Under the pieces are notes generated by a model. The model was given only the letters and a program-made list of their open reading frames with translations. It was not told the DNA's origin and ran no database searches. A stretch of DNA of 64,000 bases from CAZYFH01 sp964646815 (GTDB lineage Bacteria > Acidobacteriota > Vicinamibacteria > Vicinamibacterales > UBA8438): positions 10,684-74,683 of the forward strand of contig CAZYFH010000016.1 of NCBI GenBank assembly GCA_964646815.1, written 5' to 3'. Made by a program: the position numbers and the translations under genes. This document shows positions 36,384 through 45,971 of the stretch, one piece after another; the first letter of the stretch is position 1, and each line of letters opens with the position of its first letter.

Positions 36384-38819
36384 CTAAGGACGGAACAGCC
36401 GTGCGATCTTGACGACGAAGCCGCGGTTACGGAGCACCGCGAAACGGCCCGTCCAGGGATCAGTGTCTTGCTCCTCCGTGTACACCACGAACAGCTCGCT
36501 TCCGGGCGAGTACTCCCAGCGCAGACGCAAGTTGGTGCTGATCGTATTCGTGCTCGAGTTGTACTGGAGCAATCCGCTGAAGAACGTCCTCGGCGTCAAC
36601 GTGTAGGTCACGCGCGAGGCCAGCAGATCAGTCCGAAACGACCCCGCAGGAGTGTGAATCCAGTTGATCGTCACGATCGGTTCCAGCGAGAGTTGCCGCG
36701 TCACTTCGACGCGGCCGCGGCTGAAGCCGATCGACCGGATGTCACCGCTGAAGTACTGCCCCGCCCGGACGGTGAGGGTCCCGGTCACCCGCCGTTGCGC
36801 GCCGGGTGAATAGCTCACGTCGACGTCGCGAAAGCGGTAGCCACCGATTGGAAAGGTCACCCCGGGCGCCGGGGTGAACGGACGGACCACGAACTCGTAG
36901 TTGTCGGCCATGTTGATGCCAACCTGGTCGCTGTTCTCGAATTCGGTAACAAACCCTATTTGCAACTGTCGCGTCTCGACAATCCCGGTGTCGGCGGTCA
37001 CGAGGTAGTCGACGCTGCCCTCGAGACGAAATTGCCGGACCGCGTCGATCGACCGTGGCCGAGGACTGAAACGAGCCGTCGTGTATGTCCGCCGGAAGTT
37101 GTCCCGTCGGAGGAACCCGACCTCTGGGATGAAGTTGTCGCCGACGACGAGGTGCTCCGCTTGGAACCCGTAGCGGTCGCCAGCGTAGTCGAAGCGACCC
37201 TGGTAGCTCGTGTCCTCGCCGGCGGTGCCGGGCGTCTCGGTCCTGGCGACGTACCCCAGCAAACTGATGTTTTCGTAGAAGGACAGCGTGGCGTCAGCCC
37301 CGTAGGCCCGGCTCGATCCGTCACCGACGAGGGAGAGTGACCGGTTCGTGAAGATGGCGCCCACGCTGCTGCGGCGTAGGATGTCGCGTTTGAGACGCAC
37401 CACGGTGAAATTCGTCGTCTCGGCGCCAGAGATCGCTTGGTCGTCGGTCTGGATGCTCAGGGCCCCAACGTCGAACGCACCGACCTTGCCGGTGACGCGG
37501 CCACCGCCGACGATCGGGACGACCGCACCGCCCTGGAGACCGATCGTCCGGCTGTAGAACAGCGTCGGAGCGTTCCCACCCCCGAAGACGCTCCTGCTCG
37601 TGGCACCGACCTCGGGTCGCAACGCGCTGTTCCGCCGGCTCGAACCGCCCCCCCGAGCGAAGTCGAAAATGCCTCGGCCCTCGAGGAAGAACTCGCGTTT
37701 CTCCGGGAAAAACAGATTGAACCGTGTGAGGTTGACCTGTTGCTCGTCGACTTCGACTTGGGCGAAATCAGTGTTGTAAGTGAAATCGGCGGTCAGATTC
37801 TTCGTGATACCGTACTTGACGTCGACCCCGGCGTCGCCGGCGCCGTCATTCCTCCGTGGCGGGCTGGCGCTGAGCTCGGTCGTTATTCCAGCGATGCCGT
37901 ACGGCTTGATCTCGAGGTTGTGGCTGTCCTCTGGCACCTCGAGTCCAACCAGCGTGGCGCCAGCCGAAACGCGAAAGATGCCACCGCGCCCGGCAGAGAT
38001 AGGCACCGGCGTGATGAAGGTTCGTTCGTTCTTGCGCCGGATGTTGCGCCGCAGCTGGACCCCCCACACAGGACCCGGTCCCGGCCGATACCGGAGCGAG
38101 CGGAACGGGATCGCCATTTCGACGGTCCACCCACCGTCGAACCGCCCCGTGCGCACATCCCATACCGGATTCCAATCGCTGTTCGGGTTCCCTTCGTTGG
38201 TGATCTGGAAATCGCCGATCGCACCAAGGGGACTGGTATAGAAAGTGACCGCGTTGCGTCGATCGTAGAACGTGTCGAACGCGACCCAGAACGTATCGTT
38301 GTCGCGGAGCTGGCTTGTGTCACGCCGCATCTCGTTCGCTACCCATTCGCTAGGTGGGGCTGAATCCCACACGCGTCCGCTCACATAGACATGCATTCGG
38401 TCGAACAGGATCCACGCTTCGGTCCTCTCAGTGGCCGGTGCCCCTTCGTCGGGCGTTTGTTGGATGAACCCGGTGATCGCCGGGACGACTTGATACACGC
38501 GCTCATCGAGCCGTCCATCAATGCGAAGAGGCTGGGTCAGCTCGATGGCTCGAATGGTGGCGCGGCCTCGCTCGTCGCGCCGGACCACGGCCGGCGGTAT
38601 CGGCGGCAGTGGCCCATCGATCGCCGTACCTAGCGTCGGGGAGACGTCCTGGTCGATAGGCGCGACACCGCGTTGGGCCGTCGCGGGATCGACGGCGGCA
38701 AGACACAGCGCACAGACGCTCGCGGCGCCCAGCACGCGAGATGGAAACCGGACACGTGTCGCGCCCGATCTCCGTCCCGGCGACGACAACATCCGATAGG
38801 TCTTGGGTTCCCAGCTCAC
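36384..38819 (-). CDS. CBM9-like/DUF5916 outer-membrane protein (second copy)
   Basis: An 811-aa protein with a signal region ending near DPATAQ. The N-terminal CBM9-like half reads IDGRLDERVYQVVPAITGFI, HVYVSGRVWDSAPPSEWVAN and WDVRTGRFDGGWTVEMAIPF. The DUF5916 half reads KNLTADFTYNTDFAQVEVDE and FFPEKREFFLEGRGIFDFAR. Its C-terminal strands end in LFRP. It is collinear and strongly similar to 15976-18297; the differences include an extra Gly/Ser-rich stretch after the EGRGIFDF motif. It lies 21 bp downstream of the hypothetical gene at 38841 on the same strand, so they are likely co-transcribed. Confidence 0.93.
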   Translation of the reverse strand: MSWEPKTYRMLSSPGRRSGATRVRFPSRVLGAASVCALCLAAVDPATAQRGVAPIDQDVSPTLGTAIDGPLPPIPPAVVRRDERGRATIRAIELTQPLRIDGRLDERVYQVVPAITGFIQQTPDEGAPATERTEAWILFDRMHVYVSGRVWDSAPPSEWVANEMRRDTSQLRDNDTFWVAFDTFYDRRNAVTFYTSPLGAIGDFQITNEGNPNSDWNPVWDVRTGRFDGGWTVEMAIPFRSLRYRPGPGPVWGVQLRRNIRRKNERTFITPVPISAGRGGIFRVSAGATLVGLEVPEDSHNLEIKPYGIAGITTELSASPPRRNDGAGDAGVDVKYGITKNLTADFTYNTDFAQVEVDEQQVNLTRFNLFFPEKREFFLEGRGIFDFARGGGSSRRNSALRPEVGATSRSVFGGGNAPTLFYSRTIGLQGGAVVPIVGGGRVTGKVGAFDVGALSIQTDDQAISGAETTNFTVVRLKRDILRRSSVGAIFTNRSLSLVGDGSSRAYGADATLSFYENISLLGYVARTETPGTAGEDTSYQGRFDYAGDRYGFQAEHLVVGDNFIPEVGFLRRDNFRRTYTTARFSPRPRSIDAVRQFRLEGSVDYLVTADTGIVETRQLQIGFVTEFENSDQVGINMADNYEFVVRPFTPAPGVTFPIGGYRFRDVDVSYSPGAQRRVTGTLTVRAGQYFSGDIRSIGFSRGRVEVTRQLSLEPIVTINWIHTPAGSFRTDLLASRVTYTLTPRTFFSGLLQYNSSTNTISTNLRLRWEYSPGSELFVVYTEEQDTDPWTGRFAVLRNRGFVVKIARLFRP

Positions 38820-38840
38820 GCCGGAGAGTCGGCGACCCGG

Positions 38841-39800
38841 CTACCGCGCCGCGCGGTCGCGCACGCGCGCCGAGACGAGCAGGTTCTCCATACCGTAGTT
38901 GCCCTCGTGGCAGGCGTACTCGAACAGCGAACTGTCCGAGTGCCGCATGTCGACCCGCACCGACCAGGGCTGTGCGTACGACGCAGAATCGGCGACGGTG
39001 TACTCATACCGTAGCGTGTCGGCATCGACGCGGGTGAAACGCTCGACCAAGTGCATGTCTGGTCCCGACCCGCGGAAGCTGGTCTTGCCGGTGAAATTCC
39101 TCGTCTCGACCACCAGGGTGTTGCCATCCCAGCGACCCCGCGAGTCGCCCTTCCACTGGCGGACGTGATCCGGCAGATGCGCCAGTCCATCGAGCGGGAT
39201 GACGCGAGAGTCGTGGACCATCTCATTGAGGATGACGACATGGTCCGGCGTCTGAAACAGCTGCATGTTGTTGTTGTAGGCGCTCGGGTTCATCGGCGGA
39301 CCGGAGTTGAACCCCATGATGCAGCGCTCGAAGGCGCCGCGATCCTCGGGCCCGTGGGCGTCCCGGCCCAGCAGCGCCCTGCGCTCTCGACCGCGCGCCT
39401 GCGCCGCCTCTGACCGAGCAGGGAGCTTGCCGTCCGCCGGATCGACGACGAGCGCGGTGCGTCTCTCCTCCCCGATCGACGTTCCGCGGTCGTACCAGAA
39501 ATTGTTGTAGCCACCAGACACCGGCAGCCGGCCGTTCTCGTCGCGCCAGTTGTCGACGTTCTGCGCGTCCACCCGATCCTGCTCGAACGCGGCCGCCTCC
39601 TCCGGACTCAGGGTGGCCTTCCCAGCCAGCTCGTCGGGTCGCTCGAACGGAATCGCGCTTCGGAAGTCCCACACACCCTGAAGGTCGCGCGCGGGAGGAT
39701 TACCTCCAGGCGTCTGTCCGGCCGACAGCGGAGGCACGAGCAGCAACATCCCGACCAGCGCCGCGCCCATCACCCAATAGCTGTCGTATTGCATCCTCAT
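38841..39800 (-). CDS. secreted hypothetical protein with YACHEGNY tail
   Basis: A 319-aa protein from ATG at 39800, just after AGGAGGATCCTC. The signal peptide ends near PPLSAGQ. The body contains DLQGVWDFRSAIPFERPDEL, GYNNFWYDRGTSIGEERRTA, AFERCIMGFNSGPPMNPSAY, HVVILNEMVHDSRVIPLDG and RWDGNTLVVETRNFTGKTSF. It ends LFEYACHEGNYGMENLL. This is an uncharacterised acidobacterial family with many paralogues per genome. The tail of another copy lies at 18332-18439. Possibly an operon with the DUF5916 gene. Confidence 0.85.
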   Translation of the reverse strand: MRMQYDSYWVMGAALVGMLLLVPPLSAGQTPGGNPPARDLQGVWDFRSAIPFERPDELAGKATLSPEEAAAFEQDRVDAQNVDNWRDENGRLPVSGGYNNFWYDRGTSIGEERRTALVVDPADGKLPARSEAAQARGRERRALLGRDAHGPEDRGAFERCIMGFNSGPPMNPSAYNNNMQLFQTPDHVVILNEMVHDSRVIPLDGLAHLPDHVRQWKGDSRGRWDGNTLVVETRNFTGKTSFRGSGPDMHLVERFTRVDADTLRYEYTVADSASYAQPWSVRVDMRHSDSSLFEYACHEGNYGMENLLVSARVRDRAAR

Positions 39801-40062
39801 GAGGATCCTCCTCACACCGGCCCTCGGCCGCCTGCTATTCATCGTGTACGAACGATTCTCTCACGAGACGATTGGAGGCACGAGACGGGAGTGCGTCGGT
39901 GGACGTCATGTCCGTTCGTCTACGCAGCGGCCCACAACGCCGACTCCCGGCACGCGTGAGTCGCCCCGCGAGACTCTCCATGATCGGCGTGTGGGACCGA
40001 TTGGCCCTGTCGGAGGTTTTCCTCATTCCTGCCATCCATGATGGCCAAGCAAGCCTCTGTTC
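39801..40062. other. intergenic region, no gene recognised
   Basis: This AT-richer stretch lies upstream of the hypothetical gene and ahead of the dehydrogenase relic. It should hold the minus-strand promoter for 39800. No other feature is recognised. Confidence 0.4.
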
Positions 40063-40317
40063 ATGCGATCGTTCCTTGGTCTGCTCACGCCGAAGATACG
40101 AATCATGGGATATGAAGTGACTGGACGAGTTGAAGCCGTTGGCGCAGAGGTGAAGCACCTGAAGGCCGGCGCTGACGTGTACGGAGACCTGAGCGAGAGT
40201 GGGGTTGGAGGATTCGACGAGTACGTGTGGGCGCGTGAAGCGTCGGTGGCACTGAAGCCCACCAACCTCACCTATGCAGCACACCACAAAGGCAAGATCG
40301 TCATCACAGTCCGGTAG
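40063..40317 (+). pseudogene. zinc-type alcohol dehydrogenase relic with internal deletion
   Basis: An 84-codon frame. GYEVTGRVEAVGAEVKHLKA, then GADVYGDLSESGVGGFDEYV and ALKPTNLTY, is the GroES-like N-terminal region of medium-chain dehydrogenases (GYEVAGxVEAVG..GDxVxG). After ALKPTNLTYA the frame jumps straight to HHKGKIVITVR, which is the C-terminal end of the same family (HxxGKVVITV). Some 200 codons including the whole nucleotide-binding domain are missing, so it cannot be functional. Confidence 0.75.
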
Positions 40318-40323
40318 TGCCCA

Positions 40324-41366
40324 TCACAGCGCATTACCGGGGGACGAACCCGACACCAGATAGCTAATCGCAGTCACCGCCAGATACGTGCCGAGCAGCA
40401 CGAATCCGACCGGGCGCCCGAGCGTCTCGTCTCGAGCCGTCCAGATGGCTGTGCGAAAGACCACGAGCAGGAAGAGCAGCGCCGGGAAGTGCGTCGTGAA
40501 GAAGACGGGGTCCACGGTGAGCCCACCCGCCGTCACGGCCGCCGCGCCGCCGGCGACGAACAGGACGTTCAGGATGTCGGCGCCGATGACATTGCCCACG
40601 GCCAAATCGCCGTGTCCCTGGAGCGCCGCGGTCACGACGACCGTCAACTCGGGGAGCGACGTCCCGAACGCCACCAGGGTGGCGGCAATGATGCTCGGCG
40701 GCACGTCGAGTCGTGCGGCGAGCTCCACGGCGGCGGCGATGAGGAACGCCGACGCCACGATGACCATGGCGAGACCGACCGAGAGGCCCAGCACCGCCCG
40801 AGCCACGCTTTGACGCTCGCCCTCGCCGCCATCCTCGGACGCGGCGCTGGTGCGTGCCGTCTGCACCGACCACACCAGGTAGAGCGCGAGAAGTCCGACG
40901 AACACCCAGCCCGCGCCCTGCTGGAGCGTGCCCCCGGCAGTGAACCCCGACAACGGGTCGGTCATCGGCAGGCAGACCAGGACGAGGAGTACGCCGCTCG
41001 CCACCTTCCCCATCCCTGGCGGTTGACCACGCGCATATCGAGCGGGAGCGGCGTAATGAGACACCCGATGCCGAGAATGAGCCCGGTGTTACAGATGATC
41101 GACCCAACGGCGTTACCCAACGCTATTTCGGATCGACCCTGGAGCGCCGCCAACACCGAGACGACCGCCTCTGGCATCGTGGTGGCCAGGCTGACGATCG
41201 TCGCTCCGACGATGACGCGCGGCACCCCCCATCGGCGCGACAACACCACCGCGTTGTCGACCAGCAGGTCGGCCCCCTTGGCGAGGGTGACGACGCAGAG
41301 CACGATGACCGCGACGAGCCCAAGACGTGGCCATCCAGCGACGAGGGTATCGAGATACGCTGCCAT
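40324..41366 (-). pseudogene. Na+/Ca2+ antiporter (CaxA/YrbG family), frameshifted
   Basis: The N-terminal piece begins at ATG 41366 and includes IVGATIVSLATTMPEAVVSV, AALQGRSEIALGNAVGSIIC (alpha-1 repeat). After MRVVNRQG (around 41020) the frame changes by one base and continues as MGKVASGVLLVLVCLPMTD. It then contains the alpha-2 repeat IIAATLVAFGTSLPELTVVV and LQGHGDLAVGNVIGADILNV. The stop is at 40324. Both ion-binding repeats are intact, so the frameshift is recent or a sequence error. Combined length (about 345 aa) fits the family. It lies 67 bp downstream of the ABC operon on the same strand. Confidence 0.85.
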
Positions 41367-41433
41367 CAGGAAAACGCAGACAGTCTAGTCGGTCAGCGGG
41401 AGATGACGTCCATACGTGTGAGCTACGGAGTAA

Positions 41434-42624
41434 CTAATAGAACCAGCTCACCGACATGAAGCCGGTGACGCCGGCGAGGCCGTACTCGGAGGGCAACGGG
41501 TGCGCTTCCGTGATTTCGGTGTCGCCGACGCCGAAGTAGAGGCCGGCCGCAACCGCCGTGTTGTCGCCGGCCGAATAGGCGACGTTCGGTGCGATGAGCA
41601 CGCTCTCATCGTTCAGGTTCCACAGCACCAAGGTGCTAGCGGTCCAGAGCGGGCTGAGCTGGAGGGCGCCGCTGAACATCATCTCGTCGCGACCGAACAC
41701 CTGGTGCTCCCCCCGTCGAAACTCACGTGACTGCAGAATGGAGAGGTATTCGTCGGGTGAGGTGGCGCCGAGTCCGTCTCGCTGGTATTCCCAGGCAACA
41801 GTCACCGCCCGGCCGTCCGCCAGGAAGAACGCGCGGTCCACCCCGATAGCGCCCCGACCGACGACGGTCTGGTCGATTTCACGAACAACCGCCTCGGCGC
41901 GAATCGCCCACGGGCCGATGCCCCCTGCGGCGCCAAAGGCGCCCGCTACGTCACCATAGAGCGACCCACCCCAGCCGGAGAGCTCCCAATTCTTCACGGT
42001 CGTCAGGCCGCGTCCCAGCGCCGTCACCTCCTCGCCGACGTCTGTGTCGGTTGGACGGAGCACGACGTCGATCTCGCTGAGCGGCCCCGGGGACACGCGT
42101 ACACGAAACGCATCCACACCCGCGCGATACACACGGAAGGGGTCGGTCGGGATGAAGGGGACAAACGGATCGGCAGGCGAAAGAAAATTGGTCGTCCCCC
42201 ACGAGACCGTCTGGCGTCCGATGCGAATGTCCACGGCGTCGGATGCACTGATACCCAGATTGAGCCGGTCGAAGCGATGGTGCCAGACGATGTGCTCCTG
42301 GCCGGAGCTCGTGATCGTCCCCTGCAGCTCCCACCACTCGGCGCCGCCCTGCACGCCGCCAAGCCCGAACCCCGGCGTGACGTCGAACTGGCGAAAGCTG
42401 AGCGCGTGTTCGTAGGCGACTTCGAGGGTCAGTGGTCCGGCCGACGGCTCGACCGACAGCCGGAAGCGGCTGAAGTTGCTGGCGGCGCTGGGTGCTAGCT
42501 TCGTGGCGCCGCTGAAGAGCGGCGCCGTCAGGATGTAGCCAGAGAGCCAGCTCGGTTGCGCGTAAACGGTCGCACTGACCGCCCAACAATAGGCGACCGT
42601 GAACACGGCGACGGCACGACGCAT
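41434..42624 (-). CDS. outer-membrane beta-barrel protein of the ABC operon
   Basis: A 396-aa protein with signal peptide (MRRAVAVFTVAYCWAVSATV, ending YAQPS). The mature part is rich in alternating beta strands and aromatic girdle residues (LTLEVAYEHALSFRQFDVTP; VDIRIGRQTVSWGTTNFLSP; WELSGWGGSLYGDVAGAFG). It ends SVSWFY with a terminal aromatic, as in porins. Its ATG overlaps the stop of the ABC ATPase gene (TGATG), so it is translationally coupled. It looks like the DUF1302-like barrel often encoded with LolA-like/ABC export operons. Confidence 0.8.
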   Translation of the reverse strand: MRRAVAVFTVAYCWAVSATVYAQPSWLSGYILTAPLFSGATKLAPSAASNFSRFRLSVEPSAGPLTLEVAYEHALSFRQFDVTPGFGLGGVQGGAEWWELQGTITSSGQEHIVWHHRFDRLNLGISASDAVDIRIGRQTVSWGTTNFLSPADPFVPFIPTDPFRVYRAGVDAFRVRVSPGPLSEIDVVLRPTDTDVGEEVTALGRGLTTVKNWELSGWGGSLYGDVAGAFGAAGGIGPWAIRAEAVVREIDQTVVGRGAIGVDRAFFLADGRAVTVAWEYQRDGLGATSPDEYLSILQSREFRRGEHQVFGRDEMMFSGALQLSPLWTASTLVLWNLNDESVLIAPNVAYSAGDNTAVAAGLYFGVGDTEITEAHPLPSEYGLAGVTGFMSVSWFY

Positions 42625-43373
42625 CAGGACCTGGTCTCGTCCGAATCGACCGCGCCGTCGACCATCTTGATCAGACGGCGCGACAACTCCATGACCCGCG
42701 GGTCGTGCGTGGCGAAGACGAAGGTGACACCGAGGTCGCGATTAAGCTCCTGCATCATCTCGAGCAGCGCTTCGCTGGAGTGGGAGTCGAGGTTCGCGGT
42801 CGGCTCGTCGGCCAGGACGAGAGCCGGCTTGCTCGCCACGGCGCGGACCACCGCCACCCGCTGCTGCTGGCCGCCGGAGAGCTTGCCCGGTCGCCGGTCC
42901 TCAAGCCCCGTCATCCCGGTGCGCTCGAACAACTCGCGCACGCGCGACGCGCGCTCCTCGGCCGGCACGCCCTGCAGCAGCATCGGGAACTCGGCATTCT
43001 CTATCGCGGAGAGTACCGGGAGCAGGTTGTACGCCTGGAAGATGAACCCGACCTGTTCGAGCCGGAGTTGCGCCAGCGCCTCGTTCGACATCGCGCTCAA
43101 CTCGTCACCCGCCACCCAAATCCGGCCGCGCGTCGGACGGGTCAAGCCGCCAATCAGATTGAGCAGCGTCGTCTTGCCGGACCCGGACGGCCCCGCGAGC
43201 GCGGTGAACTCGCCGTGGGCGATCGAAATGTTGACATCACGAACCGCCTGCACCTCTTCGGCTTCCTGCTCGAAGATCTTCCAGAGGCCCTCCGTGCGCA
43301 CGGCAGGTTTCCCGGCAGCCACCGTCGTGGCGGGTGCCGTCACCGGCGGGCTCGCGAGTGTGGATTCGGTCAT
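42624..43373 (-). CDS. LolD/MacB-type ABC transporter ATP-binding protein
   Basis: A 249-aa protein. Walker A GPSGSGKT (61-68), Q-loop FIFQAYNLLP, ABC signature LSGGQQQR, Walker B LVLADEPTANLD and H-loop FVFATHDPRVM are all intact. The first 25 residues form an Ala/Thr/Pro-rich extension. It powers the two FtsX-type permeases immediately upstream (12-bp gap) and is coupled to the barrel gene downstream. Confidence 0.96.
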   Translation of the reverse strand: MTESTLASPPVTAPATTVAAGKPAVRTEGLWKIFEQEAEEVQAVRDVNISIAHGEFTALAGPSGSGKTTLLNLIGGLTRPTRGRIWVAGDELSAMSNEALAQLRLEQVGFIFQAYNLLPVLSAIENAEFPMLLQGVPAEERASRVRELFERTGMTGLEDRRPGKLSGGQQQRVAVVRAVASKPALVLADEPTANLDSHSSEALLEMMQELNRDLGVTFVFATHDPRVMELSRRLIKMVDGAVDSDETRS

Positions 43374-43385
43374 AGTCGTTGCGCC

Positions 43386-44684
43386 CTACCGCTCGAACTT
43401 CATCGATTCGGCCACATCGATCGTCGCCGCCCGCATAGCAGGATAGATGGAGGCGACGGTACCGATCAGAATGATCCACCCCGCTGACTGGAACAACCTC
43501 GACGTCCGGAACTGCGGGTAGATGACCGGATCGATCGCCACGCCAGAGAACTGCATGTTTTCCAGGCCTCCAACGACCTGCGAGAGGTCGAGGCCGTCGC
43601 CCATGGTGAACCAGATGACGACGACACCGAGCCCTACGCCGACGAGTCCGCTCACAACCGTCAGGAGCAGCCCCTCGACCAGCACCACGGCACCGGTCTG
43701 TCGCGGCGTCAGACCGAGTGCCTGGAGCACACCAAATTCCCGATTGCGGTGGAGCACCGACATCAGCACCGTATTGACGATACTGAAGCCGATGATGACG
43801 AAAAGGACAACGAAGATGAGGTAGGCGCCCCACTCGTCGACCAGGACCGCGTCGCGAAGCGCCGGCATCGCCTCGCGCCACCCCGTGACGGTCGCGTCAC
43901 CGCTCGCGATCGGCTCAGCGAGAGCCTGACGCAGATCGCGCAGGATCGCCGGCACCGCCGTGCTCACGTCGACCATTAGTCCGACGCTGGTGACATCGTG
44001 GCCCGCGTCGAGCCATTCGCCGGCTGTCTCGATCGGTATGTGGATCACGTTGTTGTCGAGCTCTGAGACGCCGCTCTGAAAGATCCCGACGACACGCACA
44101 AGCTGCCCGGCGACCTCTTTCTTCGCGTCCTGCGCCGTCAGGACGAGGCGCGAGCCGAGGCGCAGCTCCAGGCTGTCGACAAGCCCCGCACCGACGTAGG
44201 CGGCCAGCCGATCGTCCGTCGCAAGGTAGCGACCCTCGACGCACTGCTCGTCGAGGGAACTGAGCGCGGCTTCGGCGACGGGGTCGACGCCGAGGATCTG
44301 CGCTGGTCGCGCCCCTGCCGCGGAGCTCGCAAGTCCGCTGACGGTGAGCCGCGTGAACACGGAGGTGACGCGCTCGGCGATCTCCGGCGATTCGAGCACC
44401 GCCATCACCGCCGGGCGCGCGTTCGCCGGCAGACGGTCCTCGATCTGCCGACTGAGCCGAAACTCGGGGTGCTCAATCGTCACGTGGCCGCTTCCCGTTC
44501 GCACTCCGGAATCGATCCATTGCTCGTGTGTGCCGTCCCCCAGGATGAGTGCAAAGATAAGCACCGCGCCGCCGATCGTGAGTGAAACGGACGTCAACAC
44601 GGTACGTCGCACGTTGCGGCGAAGACTGCGCAGCGCGAGGGTCACGATGACGCCGACGTGCATCGAGGGCCGCCGCTGTGCCAT
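43386..44684 (-). CDS. ABC transporter permease (FtsX/MacB type), second
   Basis: A 432-aa protein with one TM helix near residue 30-50 (VLTSVSLTIGGAVLIFALIL), a large periplasmic MacB_PCD domain (about 55-280) and three C-terminal helices of the FtsX fold (LIFVVLFVIIGFSIVNTVLM; QTGAVVLVEGLLLTVVSGLV; final segment AGWIILIGTVASIYPAMRA). The NREFGVLQALGLTPRQ stretch is the family's coupling region. Lies 15 bp after the first permease; together they form the transporter heterodimer. Confidence 0.93.
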   Translation of the reverse strand: MAQRRPSMHVGVIVTLALRSLRRNVRRTVLTSVSLTIGGAVLIFALILGDGTHEQWIDSGVRTGSGHVTIEHPEFRLSRQIEDRLPANARPAVMAVLESPEIAERVTSVFTRLTVSGLASSAAGARPAQILGVDPVAEAALSSLDEQCVEGRYLATDDRLAAYVGAGLVDSLELRLGSRLVLTAQDAKKEVAGQLVRVVGIFQSGVSELDNNVIHIPIETAGEWLDAGHDVTSVGLMVDVSTAVPAILRDLRQALAEPIASGDATVTGWREAMPALRDAVLVDEWGAYLIFVVLFVIIGFSIVNTVLMSVLHRNREFGVLQALGLTPRQTGAVVLVEGLLLTVVSGLVGVGLGVVVIWFTMGDGLDLSQVVGGLENMQFSGVAIDPVIYPQFRTSRLFQSAGWIILIGTVASIYPAMRAATIDVAESMKFER

Positions 44685-44699
44685 TGGCTTATGCGCTCC

Positions 44700-45959
44700 T
44701 TACACGCCAGACAGGGTGTCGGCAGGCGGCACGCGCGCCGCCCGGGCCGCCGGATACAGCGCCGCTACGAGGGCCGTCGCGACCAGCACGACCGCGCCCC
44801 AGACCCAGATCGCCATGTTCCACTCGACGCGGAGCACGGGACGTATCAGCGCGCCGTTCATCGAGAGATCGCCGTAGAGCGAGCTCAGATCGGGCGGGGC
44901 GACGTTCCACCAGAACATCAGCGGCAAGCTGATCACCAACCCGAAGATCAAGGCGACACCGCCCATCGCTGCCGCTTCGTAAAGGACTGTCCACACGATT
45001 GCGCGCGGCCTGGCACCGAGTGCCAGCATGACGGCGATCTCACGCCGACGCTCGTACGTCGACATCAGCATCGTGTTGGCCACGCCAAAGATGGCGATAC
45101 CGAAGACGATCACAAAGATGATGTAGTAGAAGGACTCCGTGAGGACGACGAAGTCCAAGATCACCGGGTTCAACTCGGTCCAGGACGCCACCTCGAGACC
45201 GAGGTCCCGAGACGCCTGCGTCGAGCCGAGGCGAACTGCGGTGTCATCGGCCACCCATGGATCGGCGGTCGCCACGGCGATCTCGTGAATCCTGCCGGCG
45301 TCGAGCGTGATCAGCGCCTGGAGATCCGCGAGCGGCATCACCGCTTGCGCCGCGTCGAGCTCGACGATCCCCGTGCGAAAAATCGCCGCGACGTTGTAGA
45401 GGTCGTTTCCCATCGACCCGTCTGCCCCCGGCGCCACCACGACCAATTCATCGCCAACACCGACTTCGAGCTGACGCGCCATCTCGACCCCGACCGCCAC
45501 TTCGTTGCGACCCGGTTCTGGCATCCGGCCGTCGACCAGATCGTCGAGGAATCGACTGAGGCTCCGCTCGCGTGCGGGGTCGATGCCCATCAGGATGCCG
45601 GCGGAGGTCGACTCGCCGGAGCTGACGAGGCCGCCGGCATAGACGCGGGGTGCCGCGGCAACCACCCCGGCATCGGACCCGATCCAATTTAGCAACCCCT
45701 CGACGTCGGCACCGTCACGCCCGCCGATGGTGTCGTAGAGGCCCCGCTCGGGTCGGTATTCGTCATCGTGAATCTCAATCTGCCCGCTCACGAGGCCGGT
45801 CGCATTCTCCACCATCTCGGCGAGCAGACCTTCGGTCCAGCCGATCATGAAGACCACCGCAAAGTACCCGACGGCCAGTCCGAGCGCGGTCAGCACCGTC
45901 CGCTTGCGGTGCCGGCCGAGATTACGCCAGCCGATGCGTGGCCAGGGGTTCTCAGACAC
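44700..45959 (-). CDS. ABC transporter permease (FtsX/MacB type), first
   Basis: A 419-aa protein. N-terminal TM helix (VLTALGLAVGYFAVVFMIGW), a MacB_PCD periplasmic domain (about 45-270) and three C-terminal helices (YYIIFVIVFGIAIFGVANTM; EAAAMGGVALIFGLVISLPL; MAIWVWGAVVLVATALVAAL). The coupling segment ERRREIAVMLALGARPRA is intact. Starts 12 bp after the LolA-like gene. Same layout as its partner at 43386-44684. Confidence 0.93.
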   Translation of the reverse strand: MSENPWPRIGWRNLGRHRKRTVLTALGLAVGYFAVVFMIGWTEGLLAEMVENATGLVSGQIEIHDDEYRPERGLYDTIGGRDGADVEGLLNWIGSDAGVVAAAPRVYAGGLVSSGESTSAGILMGIDPARERSLSRFLDDLVDGRMPEPGRNEVAVGVEMARQLEVGVGDELVVVAPGADGSMGNDLYNVAAIFRTGIVELDAAQAVMPLADLQALITLDAGRIHEIAVATADPWVADDTAVRLGSTQASRDLGLEVASWTELNPVILDFVVLTESFYYIIFVIVFGIAIFGVANTMLMSTYERRREIAVMLALGARPRAIVWTVLYEAAAMGGVALIFGLVISLPLMFWWNVAPPDLSSLYGDLSMNGALIRPVLRVEWNMAIWVWGAVVLVATALVAALYPAARAARVPPADTLSGV

Positions 45960-45971
45960 TCTGGTCTCCTG

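Noticed and set aside
36330..36385. Inverted repeats between convergent genes
   Set aside because: Short CCGCGG palindromes and GGGC-GAA-GCCC are too weak and common here to call a terminator with confidence.
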